NCBI GenBank assembly: GCA_016802295.1
Contig: JAESIW010000129.1
Span: 802,511-866,510 of the forward strand
Source: Brachionus rotundiformis
Taxonomy: Eukaryota > Rotifera > Eurotatoria > Ploima > Brachionidae
Reading direction: 5' to 3'
DNA: 64,000 nt
Shown here: positions 9,628 to 19,272 of the stretch, in pieces
How the letters are laid out: the number at the start of each line of letters is the position of its first letter
Position numbering within the stretch: the first letter of the stretch is position 1
The notes under the pieces: model-generated
What the model was told of the DNA's origin: nothing
The model's input: only the letters and a program-made list of their open reading frames with translations
Databases searched by the model: none
Program-made: the position numbers and the translations under genes

Positions 9628-12600
9628 AATTAATTAATTAATTATTCAAGGTTAATCAACAGGCTAGTGCCCATGCCTCATGAGACTGATTAACACTTCA
9701 TTTATTTAATTAATTATTAATAAAAAAAATACATATATTAAAAATATTAAAATAAAATTTATAAAATTGAATAGAGTTATTGATTTAATAGTTATTTGAA
9801 AAAATTTAACAATAAGCTATTTAAGTTAAACAATTCAAATTTAGAAACAAAATCTGTGTAAATTAAATTTATATTATTGAAAATTGATAGCTTAAACGTT
9901 GAAAACTTCAACATTGATCTCTTGATCACAAAGCAATTTATTAATCTTGAATAAAAATGTTCAAATGTTTTTTCTCCACTTTTTGATTTGGCCATTGGTT
10001 CAATAAGGTTATTACTGTTCCTTAAAATATAATTCAAATTTTTTGAGTCATTTTTCTTTAATTTTTCTTTAAGAATTAGCGGAGCATTGAAATAAAGTAG
10101 ACATTTATAAGAAAAAGTTAGCATCCTTTCAAAAATTCGATGTTGAAATGAATAAAGACCATACTTTTCTAAAGCGTTATTTATTTCATTAAAGCTGTTT
10201 GCTTCTAGCTTAAGATTTAAAAGTTTTATGATAGAGATATAATAACTTTTAGCTAATTTATTTATTGCTTCTTTTGAAAAATAGCATAAAAGCGTAGAGC
10301 AATAGTCAAAATACGGGAGGATAAAAGTCTTAAAAAACTGTATCTTTACTGAAGTAGCAAGATAGAAAATTCTCTTGATAGAAAATAATTTCCTATTAAC
10401 TTGAATTGATAAATTAGATACAAATTTGGTAAAATTAAGATTTTGATCAATTATGAAGCCTAATAAGCAGATTTCCTTTACAACTAATATGTCTTCATTA
10501 CCTACTCTAATCTTATCTGGATATAATTTTTTCCTATTTTCAAAAATCATGCAAAAAGTTTTTGACCAGTTTATATCAATTCTGTTAAAAATACACCATT
10601 CATTTAAATTTTTTGTTGTAACATTTAATTTTATCAAAGAAGTTTCAAGGTCTTTTTCAGAGATACTTACTGTTGTATCATCTGCAAACATTTTAATACT
10701 TAAATTTTTAAATAAAAATGGTAAATCATTGACAAAAATAAGAAATAGCAGTGGACCCAGGACAGATCCTTGCGGGACACCTAATTTTAATTTTACTGGA
10801 TTAGACTTTTCACAACCAATTCTAACTATCTGAGATCTATTTTCAAAATAGTTTGAAAGAAGACCCAAAGAAGAATTATCAAAGCCATAGTGAAAAAGTT
10901 TTAAAAGTAATAAATTTGAATCAATTACATCAAATGCTTTCCTAAAGTCAATAAACAAAGAAACAGTTGTTAGTTTATTATCTTTAGCTTTATTTATTTC
11001 ACTGATATACTCATGGATTACTGTTTGACAAGAATGTCCATTTCTAAAACCATGTTGTCCTTTAAATAAAATCTTATTCGATTCAAAATAATAAGATATC
11101 TGTTTTGCTAAAAGTTTTTCAAAGATTTTTGCTATTGGTGATAGGATTGATATCCCCCGATAATTGTTTATATCTGACCTGTCACCTTTATTTTTAAATA
11201 AAGGATTAACAATGGCAATTTTCCAGTCTTCCGGAATATTTTTAAAAAATAAACAATTATTAAAGAGCTCATATAATAATGGAACAAAGAATTCGTTAAG
11301 ATTTTGGATAATCTTGGTCTGAATTCCAACAAATCCAGGGGAGCTTGACGAAGGGAGTTCGTCAACAGCCTTTTTAATTTCATCCAAAGAGAATTCACAA
11401 AATGAAAATCCTGGAGTTAAAATATTTTCATTAAATTTTAATTCTCTAAATGTATCAAAAATGTATTTGGCTGATTCATTTTCACTGGACAAAGAGGAAG
11501 ATTCAATAGAAGCAAAGCAGCTATTAAACATTTCCACTTGATCAACAGTATTTGAGGCTTTTTTAACATCCCAACAAAGTTCTTCTGGAAAGCTGTCAAA
11601 TTCAGCATCTCCTCTCAGTTTTATGGATGTTTTATAAAAATTCCAGAATTTCTTAGAATTTTTGAAGTCATTAGACTTTTTAGCCTCAAAATATAATTTT
11701 ATTTTTTGACGATTTAGTTTTTTATACTCCCTTCTAGCATCCCTATACTGGAAAAGATTCTGTTCTGTTTTATCCATCATATAATTCTGATAGCAATAAT
11801 CCCTAAAATTTCTAAATGATCTTAATTCAGCATCGAACCAAGGGGATTGCTCATTTTTCTTACGAATAGATTTTTTTAAAGGACAACATTCTTCTATAGC
11901 ATTTATAATTGTTTCCTTAACAAAACCCCACTTATTCTCTATACTATCAAGCTTACGGAGTAAATTAAAATCAAATTTTCTTAAAAGATTTCCAACTTTA
12001 GCAATATTTCTTTCATTGATTAACCTAAAATGTGAAGTGGTAATATTAGATCTTTCAACGGAAATAGGAAAAGAGCCCAGTACAAATTTATGATCACTGA
12101 AAGGACAACCTACAATACTTGAAAAAGAATCAAAATCTTCTTGATGTATAATATGATCGATATAACTTAGCTTAGCTTTAACTTCCCAAGAGTTGTTCAA
12201 GAAACTTATTCGTGAAGGTTCATTAGTTAAGCTTTTTAAGTTATAATCCCTTAAAAATTTAACTAAACAATTTTCACCAGATTTATGATCCATATTTAAA
12301 TCTCCTATAATCGTGGTTCTATAATTCAAATTATAGGATAATAAAAATTGCTCAAGATTTTTAATGAAATCATAATCTGAATACGACGGTGGTTTGTAAC
12401 AAAAGAGGAAATTAAAATTTTGTTTAACAGAGCTAACTTCAAAAGATATACCTTCAAAGTCAAGGTGAAAATGACAGTTTGTAATTTTCAGACTCTTTTT
12501 AACAAGTACAACAATACCTCCACCATCTCTACATCTATCTCTACGTTTCACAGTATAATTAGGAAAATCTAGAAAGGAAAGAGGAAATGAGTTATCTAAT

Positions 12601-13291
12601 TTTGTTTCATTTAAAGAAATGATATCAAAATACTGAAGCGATACAATATCATTTATCTCATCTTTCTTAAGAAAAAGAGAATTTATATTTAAATGAAGAA
12701 TGTTTAAATTGTTCTTAAAATTTAAACAAAATGTCTTTAACTGATCAAAATAATTTGGATAAGACGGGGCATAAAATTTATTTACAAAAAAATCATCACT
12801 AAAGTGAAATACTTGTTTCAGTAAATCACCAGAAAAAATTTCTTTATCATTACCCAGATTATTAGCACATACTTTTAAATGTTTCTCAAACCATTTTGGA
12901 GAAACATATTTTTTAGAACACTTAGGACAAATTATATTTGGTTTTTCAGACATTATTTAAAAAATATAAAACAATTACCAAATAAGAATAAAATATGTTA
13001 AACTAATTAACATAAAAAATTTAATTTTTAAATTTTGAAAAATGACTCAAGAAAATTGAAAATATAAAGATAAATTTTAATAAAAAAAATAAAGCTAACC
13101 AAGTCCAGCGCAGGCAAAAAGAAGTTGAAATTTATATTTGATCACTTTAAGGTAGCTACTCACACTTTCTGGTCAAAAATATGTGAGCAGAAGGCTTAAG
13201 TGAGAACGACGGACTACCAACTTTGTAAATTTGACAAAACTGCGTGCTTTTGCTTTAGTTTGAAGAATATTTGAAAAATGTAAATCTTTTG
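9628..13291 (-). mobile_element. Full-length, apparently intact LINE (APE-type non-LTR retrotransposon)
   Basis: 3664 bp between perfect 87-bp direct repeats. On the minus strand it has a 5' UTR of about 340 nt, one ORF of 1053 codons, and a 3' UTR of about 160 nt. The 3' UTR can fold (GTTAATC...GATTAAC) and ends in a TTAA/AATT tetranucleotide repeat at the left repeat boundary, as expected for a LINE 3' tail. The intact ORF and identical flanks indicate a recent insertion. The direct repeat is far longer than the usual 5-20 bp for this class. Confidence 0.88.
9792..12953 (-). CDS. LINE polyprotein: zinc finger, APE endonuclease, reverse transcriptase (1053 aa)
   Basis: The ORF copies its own RNA into DNA at a nicked target. 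Residues about 9-28 form a C2H2-type finger (CPKCSKKYV...HLKVC). An apurinic-type endonuclease follows: LNILHLNINSL, then SLNETKLD (catalytic Glu), RRDRCRDGGG, IIGDLNMD, and a C-terminal SDHKFVLGSF (Asp-His). The RT has NYRGISILSPIAKIFEK, GFRNGHSC, LFIDFRKAFD, GVPQGSVLGPLLFLIFVND and the active site FADDTT. The C-terminal region lacks the usual Cys-rich knuckle. There is no separate ORF1, and no stop or frameshift. Motifs fit the CR1/L2/Jockey group, but the clade cannot be fixed by eye. Confidence 0.93.
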   Translation of the reverse strand: MSEKPNIICPKCSKKYVSPKWFEKHLKVCANNLGNDKEIFSGDLLKQVFHFSDDFFVNKFYAPSYPNYFDQLKTFCLNFKNNLNILHLNINSLFLKKDEINDIVSLQYFDIISLNETKLDNSFPLSFLDFPNYTVKRRDRCRDGGGIVVLVKKSLKITNCHFHLDFEGISFEVSSVKQNFNFLFCYKPPSYSDYDFIKNLEQFLLSYNLNYRTTIIGDLNMDHKSGENCLVKFLRDYNLKSLTNEPSRISFLNNSWEVKAKLSYIDHIIHQEDFDSFSSIVGCPFSDHKFVLGSFPISVERSNITTSHFRLINERNIAKVGNLLRKFDFNLLRKLDSIENKWGFVKETIINAIEECCPLKKSIRKKNEQSPWFDAELRSFRNFRDYCYQNYMMDKTEQNLFQYRDARREYKKLNRQKIKLYFEAKKSNDFKNSKKFWNFYKTSIKLRGDAEFDSFPEELCWDVKKASNTVDQVEMFNSCFASIESSSLSSENESAKYIFDTFRELKFNENILTPGFSFCEFSLDEIKKAVDELPSSSSPGFVGIQTKIIQNLNEFFVPLLYELFNNCLFFKNIPEDWKIAIVNPLFKNKGDRSDINNYRGISILSPIAKIFEKLLAKQISYYFESNKILFKGQHGFRNGHSCQTVIHEYISEINKAKDNKLTTVSLFIDFRKAFDVIDSNLLLLKLFHYGFDNSSLGLLSNYFENRSQIVRIGCEKSNPVKLKLGVPQGSVLGPLLFLIFVNDLPFLFKNLSIKMFADDTTVSISEKDLETSLIKLNVTTKNLNEWCIFNRIDINWSKTFCMIFENRKKLYPDKIRVGNEDILVVKEICLLGFIIDQNLNFTKFVSNLSIQVNRKLFSIKRIFYLATSVKIQFFKTFILPYFDYCSTLLCYFSKEAINKLAKSYYISIIKLLNLKLEANSFNEINNALEKYGLYSFQHRIFERMLTFSYKCLLYFNAPLILKEKLKKNDSKNLNYILRNSNNLIEPMAKSKSGEKTFEHFYSRLINCFVIKRSMLKFSTFKLSIFNNINLIYTDFVSKFELFNLNSLLLNFFK

Positions 13292-13378
13292 AGATAGATT
13301 AGTTTTTCTTATATAAGTTAACAATTTTTGAATTGTTGATTAAATTTGATTTCATTTTGATTTTTAATTTATTTAATA
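13292..13378. repeat. 87-bp direct repeat flanking the LINE, right copy
   Basis: Identical to 9541-9627. Together the two copies delimit the LINE insertion. Confidence 0.9.
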
Positions 13379-15603
13379 TAAAATTAAAATATGATCCAAT
13401 TATTCAGAGGTTTCAATCAAATTGAATTTAATTAATTTTAAAATTGAAAAGTATAAAAATTTGGTTCTATTAAAGTTCGAACCAAAATGTTCCTGCGAGC
13501 TCATTTAAACTGCGCTAATTTGACTTTTTTATCCAAATATAATACCTTGATATTGAAATTACAATATCATTGATATTCAGCTTAAACAGACCCAAATTAA
13601 TTAATATTATATTTATTTTAAGAGCAAGTCAGCAAAGAATTTTGAGTAAGGAAAAATTAAGATTCAAAGTATAACACTTGTGAAATAATTCTTTTCAAGA
13701 TTAGTTTAATTTCATTCATTTTTTAAAACCATTAAATAAAATTTTAAGTTTCTTTTGCTGCTTTATTTTACTTAAGTAAGTACAGCTTCCAGGTATTCCA
13801 GATTATAAGCCTGACTGAGCTTACAATTTAATCTGCATTAGGCTAGATTTTGTTTTAAATTTGATGGAAAAAAAAGTTAATTATTATTTAATTTGATTTG
13901 AATGTTTATGTTCATTTAAACAAAATTGTTATTTTTTGAGTATTAGCCTTTAAACTATCTTACATAGCACATTTTTATTGCCTAATTAACAGTAAAATTT
14001 TTTGATCGAGATTCAATTTTTCCAATTTAAAATCTAATATAATTTGGATCATTTTTTTACTTAATTTTTTGCAAATAAAAATTTATTCTAGCAAGCCATT
14101 GAATCTTTTTTTATTTATAAAAAATTAGTTTTAAAAATTTAAAACATATTGATTTGATTTCTTTTCTTCGCTTTTCCCCATTGCCGAGCAAATGGTCTTT
14201 ACTTTCAATCTCCCCTCGAGTGAATCTTTTGATTTAATCCTTGTTTTGTCTTGGTTTATACAGTATGTTGCAAAAGTTTAGAATTTTTTTTTTCGTTAAC
14301 AAAATTGTTTTTTCGTTTTTTCAAAATTTTTTTTCAAATTTTTATTTTTCATCAATCCAAGATCATAAAATCAGAAAAAAATTAAGTGAAAAAAAAAATC
14401 CCAAAAAAAAAACAAAAAAAATGGATACAATAAATTTAGAAAAAACTGTTCAAAAGATTAGAAATTTTTACAATTTAATATTTAAAATGACTGCCTTTGG
14501 TGTTATAACAAGCCAAAACCCTTTTCTTTAACCATTCTTTATTATTAATAACTGTAAAATTAACAGTAAAATTTATTGATCGAGATTTAATTGTAAAATT
14601 TATTATTTGGTTTACTGGTTTATCGTTTTTTGCTTAATTATAGCAAAATAATAATTTTTTTGTTAATTACAATAAAAGATTAAAAAAAAATTCTATTAAA
14701 CAATTTTCATTTATTCTAAACAATATAATTAAAAGCTGATCAAATATATGACTAACTATTCAAGCAGTTTCTTTTCTTCCTTTTTCCCCATTGTGGATAT
14801 CTTTTGTGTTCAGAGATTTTTCAACCATATTTTCCAAATCAAGTTGTTAGCACCAAATCATTTGCATGATCTAAACATTAGGCTTTACTGCTAAATCCTA
14901 CTGTATACTTTTTGGATTGACATAATCAATCAGAATTATGAATAGAATTGGATTTACTTTAAAACTATATATTAAATTAAATTGTATTGATATTTAAAGA
15001 ATTTTCCAAGAATTTCCGAACCAGTAAACTGAAAGTTGATAAGTTTAGATTTTTTTAGCTTACCAAAGCAATTTTCTTATGATACATAAATTAAAAATAT
15101 GATTTTACCATATATCTCATAATTAAGATAATATTTTTAGATCGTGATCTTGAGATTTTCATTATTTAAATCAATTTTCCTAAATTTAAGAAAACTAAAA
15201 ATTTACCAATACACAAGGTTTTTTAAATTTTAGTAATTTGTTTTCATATTTTTTTTTTCGAATGAAAAGTTTATTCTTATGTTAATAAAATAAGAATTTT
15301 TTATTTTTAAATTGTTGAATATGGTTCACGTTAAAAAATAAAAAAAAAACATATTGAAAAATTTTTATTTCTTTCAACACTGACTATGAAAGCATACATT
15401 TTATGTACTAAACAAAAGTCCATGTTATTAATAGGTGCCATTTAAACAAATTAAAATAGTTGATTTAAAATCATTTAATTTAAAAATCAAATATAAAAAT
15501 CTAATAAATATGATACAAATCCATATTTTTTACTCTACTCTAAATCAAGAACATCCTTTGTAAATCTTCCTCTCTAAAAATAAAAATTAATCCAAAAAAA
15601 ACA
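13379..15603. other. Non-coding, repeat-bearing stretch
   Basis: Contains the left arm of a long inverted repeat (13729-14136). Further short pieces of the same repeat family occur: ACAGTAAAATTTATTGATCGAGAT recurs near 14560, and TTGTTAGCACCAAATCA near 14847 recurs inverted near 19876. An open frame at 14241-14531 is low-complexity K/F-rich translation and not credible as a gene. Confidence 0.6.
13729..14136 (+). repeat. Long inverted repeat, left arm
   Basis: About 410 bp that matches the reverse complement of 20492-20936 with moderate divergence. Shared blocks include TTAAGTAAGTACAGCTTCC, CAGGTATTCCAGATTA and ATTCTAGCAAGCCATTGA. No coding capacity is seen. It is probably two copies of one non-autonomous transposon in opposite orientation. 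Confidence 0.85.
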
Positions 15604-16531
15604 TCAATTTATTCTTCTTATTTTCCTTACAATGTTTCCGGGAGGAAAATAATTAGCAACAACATAAATACATCCTTGATCATCAATCGCTTTACCAAAG
15701 CCAACTTCTTTAGTGCTTTTCCATACCAATTGAGTAAAATGACCAATATCTAAATCTTTCGAAATCCTCAGTCCTGTGGTGAAATTAAAATTCTTTATTT
15801 CCTCGTACCATTTGCTCGCCGCAATTGACACTTAAATCAATAGCTTAAAAATGAACTCCTATTTGGTTATATGTTTTACCTGTAAAACCAGGATATCCAC
15901 AAGCCTGAGCAATATTCTCTCCATATGGACTTTGGTAATTATGCTCGAGTTCTTTGGTAGATGCAAGATGCTCAGCCCATTTTTGGGCCTCGACACCAAT
16001 GGTCTCATTGTAAACCAATTCATTTACTTTGTGCAGCTTGCGGTAAAAATTGTGCTGCCTCAAGCCCTCAGCTGTTTCCAATTCGAAGTCACTCTCCGAA
16101 TGCTCTGATTCGGTATTAACAGATTCTAAAACATCTTTCGAGGTCTCACCAGAAACAATCAAATCAAGATCGGATTCGGCATATGGCTCTATGAATGTTT
16201 CATGTGTCCCATTTGCACCATTGTCCGAGCTAAGGCACACCAACTTGTTGGCCTCTATGCTCTCACAATCAACAACATTCTTTAATACACTCATTGGACG
16301 ATTCAAATTTTCAGCTATTATTTCACATGTGTCATTCTCTTTGGTCAAATAAAATTGGTCACATAACAGAGCAGTCTGTGTTTTGACTGCCATTTTGGCT
16401 GTTCTATGGCAGCCGATAATCTCAGCGGTTCTAAACAAGTGCAAACAAGCTTCCTGTTGTTGTTCGTCACCTAAATCCAGTGAATAGATAGAGGAGATAA
16501 AAAATGCTAATGTGAAAATTTTTTTAAACAT
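15604..16531 (-). CDS. Secreted LysM-CAP domain protein (292 aa)
   Basis: The model complement(join(15604..15830, 15880..16531)) has a 49-nt intron and closes in frame. A signal peptide covers about residues 1-17. Residues about 50-100 resemble a LysM module (YLTKENDTCEIIAENLN ending NKLVCLSS), a chitin/peptidoglycan-binding fold. An acidic S/E-rich linker follows. The CAP domain starts near LRQHNFYRKLHKV, with WAEHLAST, YGENIAQACG, then GHFTQLVWKSTKEVGFG and VVANYFPPGN, closest to the GAPR-1/GLIPR2 type. Conserved His and Glu of the CAP pocket are present (H in GHFTQ, E in GEN). It may act extracellularly on glycans or lipids; CAP proteins have varied roles, so no activity is claimed. The neighbouring Rho gene is on the same strand. 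Confidence 0.87.
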
Positions 16532-16764
16532 TTTATTTTTTTTTCTTGGAAAAAAATTTATTTATTAATCAACACAAATGAACAAAATTAAAAACTTTAA
16601 TAAAACTTAAATAGGCGCTTATGTGAGTTTTAAATTTCTGAAATCATAGGCTACTTTTAATCAACTTGAGTAAAACAATACTGGTTATATAGAATTTCAA
16701 CTCCTTATCTCATTATATAGGTTGTTGAGTTTCGTCTTAGTAGCCTAATACTCGAAAAAATATC

Positions 16765-18321
16765 TCACATTAAAATCTTTAATTAAATAAAAAATAAATA
16801 TTAAAAATATTATTAGTTTTTTTTTTTTATTTTAAAAATAAAAGCTTACACAAGTCTTTTTTTCGCTTTTTTTGGAATACTTGATGCTTTTTCTCATTTT
16901 GTTGTTCATGAGAACTATTATTGCCGCAGTCTCGAATATATCATTTACCTTTTCTCCGGTTTTGGACGAGCATTCAAAAAACACGTGAGCTCTTATCCGA
17001 CTAGCCATTACTTCCGCATCTTGGGTACCCAATGGCTTAACTATGTTCTTTTTGACTCTACTCTCTCGAAACTCGTCCCTCAAATCCTTCTTGTTACCTT
17101 TGGTAAATTATTATTTTTAATTTGTTTCCTCTAATTAATAGCAGTGTGACCAAAATATTTATAAAAAAAATTAAATTAAAAATCTTGAATAAATTTTATC
17201 TTTTTATTTGAAAATGATTTTATTCTTATCTTCTTTGCTTTCATTCAAAAGGATAAAAAGTCATGATCTCACGGAAAAGAATACCAAACACTTTAGACTT
17301 TATATTCACACAATATTTTTCTATAATTTAATAAAGCTATTTTTAATATTATTTAACTTAATTGTCAATAAAACTTAAACAAATAGAATACGATCAGACT
17401 TACATTTTACAAAACAATAAAATAGAAAAATAATAATACCGAACCCAAAATAGTAGATTTTGTTTAAAAACATGTTTTTCAAACACGAAATTTATAAAAA
17501 TATCATAAAAATATTTTTATGCTTAGATTAGACAAAAATACTGAGATCCAATGAACATATTACATACTTATGATATACTTGAAAATATCTAATTATTATT
17601 TTTTATTTTAAAGCAATTAAAAAATAATGATAAAAACTTTGACCGGTGGTTTTCCATCAATCAGAGTCCTTGGTAAAATCTGAACATTTCCATCTTCATA
17701 ATATTTCGAACCCTAATTCACCAATTATCAAGATGTTGGTAATAAAAATAAAATATCCAAGATTTTATAATGCCATTTGTAAAAATCTAAATTAATTATG
17801 TTATTTAATTAAATTTTTTTAACCAATTTTTCTATTACATGAAGATTTATTAAAAACATGTTTTTTGAAAAGGCGAATAAAAATTTTTAAAAATAAATTT
17901 TGGTAAAAAATAGGCTTAAAAGAAGATTACCGACTAAAATAATAGGGGTTTGTGGACAAAAATAGCGGAGCTCTGGGTACCATTTTTCCACAATATTACT
18001 GAAAGACTCGTGATTATCAATGCTGTAGCAGACAAGAATTACATCCGAGTTTTTGTAGGTGAGCGGTCTCAAGCGCTCGTATTCTTCTTGGCCAGCCGTG
18101 TCCCAAATCACAAACTCAACCTTGATAGACCTTATTTAAAAGAACTTAATTGCACAAAAACCTACAATGCTGCCTTGAATTTCGATCTTTATTGTGGTTG
18201 TGTCCAGCACTGTTGGCTTAAGATCTGGCTCAAATTCTTTGTTGATGTAAGATTTTAGCAAACTAGTCTTGCCACACGAACCATCTCCAATAATGACCAA
18301 TTTTTTTCTATTCAGCGTCAT
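16765..18321 (-). CDS. Rho-family small GTPase (201 aa)
   Basis: Rho GTPases switch actin dynamics at membranes. The model complement(join(16765..16776, 16850..17097, 17931..18120, 18166..18321)) closes in frame. Motifs: P-loop GDGSCGKTS, switch I PTV with the Thr, DTAGQEEYERLRPL, NKKDLR (Rho variant of NKxD, followed by a Rho-type insert) and SSKTGEKVNDIF. The tail is basic and Lys-rich and, with the proposed 12-nt last exon (ATT TTA ATG TGA), ends KKTCILM, a normal CAAX prenylation box. Reading through the donor instead gives CVSFYF, which is not a CAAX end. The 44-nt first intron restores the Rho VEFVIWDTAG alignment. Switch I has LDTTT where RhoA has FENY, so it is a divergent Rho rather than a clear RhoA/Rac/Cdc42. 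Confidence 0.88.
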
Positions 18322-19012
18322 GATGATTTTATATTTGACAGTAAAACAAAATCTTTCTCTATTTTAAATACTTCATTAGATTTTTAGGTAAATTATATGC
18401 TCAAGATTTAATAATATTTCTTATGCCTTATGCTGTTATATTTATGTATGCTTTTCAGGTAATTTGTTAAAATTTTTACTGTTAAATAAACTACTGCTAT
18501 TCTATTCAAGTTATTTTTTATAAACTCTCTTTTATCAATTGTTGAAATATTATTTTTGCTTGAGTATTAGCTTGAGAGAATTCTGAACTAATTTGAATTG
18601 ACGCTAGGATACATGGAAGATAATTGTTTCGTTTTTTTCTATTTTTCAAATGGTATTGAAAATTACCAACTGAATGAAAATTAAATTTCAAGTCAATGGC
18701 TGATAAAGGATTATGCCATTTATGGAAAAGAAGTTTTCAAGTTAATTTTTATCTCTTAGGCTTTATTAAATATTAATCCATTAATTACGTACATCGATTA
18801 ATCAAACCTTAATTCTAAATATAAATACATCCCGTAGACTGATTTTGAACAAATGTTAAATGGTAGAAAATTTATCAAAAACTTTAATGTCGATTTTGAT
18901 TTATTAACCTTGAAAAAACCTTTTACATGTTAATTAAATTTGAAAAAAATTTATTTTTATAAAAAAATTAAGCATTTTATTTAAATTAATTAAAATAGTC
19001 AAGTTAAATTTG

Positions 19013-19222
19013 TCATTTGCCTATGCATCCGTAAATATTGCATCCGCAGTCTGGTGGACATGTGCATGTGGTGTTGGACGAGCATTCACAAATATCTGGA
19101 CAATTGCAAATTTGTTGATCTTGGTCAAATAGAAGACTACAGCAGCCAGGACATTCAAAGTCTTGCATTGAATAGCTTGTAAATAGGAAACAAGCAAGGC
19201 TAATTAATAGGATAGATCGCAT
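19013..19222 (-). CDS. Secreted Cys-rich peptide, family member 4 (69 aa)
   Basis: Same family as 4598-4813, about 9.5 kb from member 3. A signal peptide of about 18 residues (LLISLACFLFTSYS) precedes an acidic mature peptide with all 12 Cys: CPGCC, a 10-residue spacer, CNCPDICECSS, CTCPPDCGC, then C-I-G-K. The N-T-T after CSS is a potential N-glycosylation site. Single exon. A TATA-like ATATTTAAAAAG lies at 19261-19272. The LINE, CAP and Rho genes separate it from members 2-3, so the family spread within this locus before or during rearrangement. Confidence 0.85.
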   Translation of the reverse strand: MRSILLISLACFLFTSYSMQDFECPGCCSLLFDQDQQICNCPDICECSSNTTCTCPPDCGCNIYGCIGK

Positions 19223-19260
19223 TGTGGTAAAATTTTGGCAAAATTTTTCAAAAAAGCTGA

Positions 19261-19272
19261 CTTTTTAAATAT
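19261..19272 (-). promoter_or_regulatory. TATA-like element of Cys-rich gene 4
   Basis: ATATTTAAAAAG on the minus strand, about 40-50 bp before the ATG at 19222. Weaker match than for the paralogues. Confidence 0.3.

Noticed and set aside
9541..13378. Reading the 87-bp repeats as LTRs
   Set aside because: They carry no LTR ends, the element has LINE endonuclease and RT without integrase or protease, and the 3' tail is LINE-like.
14241..14531. Open frame rich in Lys and Phe
   Set aside because: Homopolymer A/T runs produce it; no domain and no supporting context.
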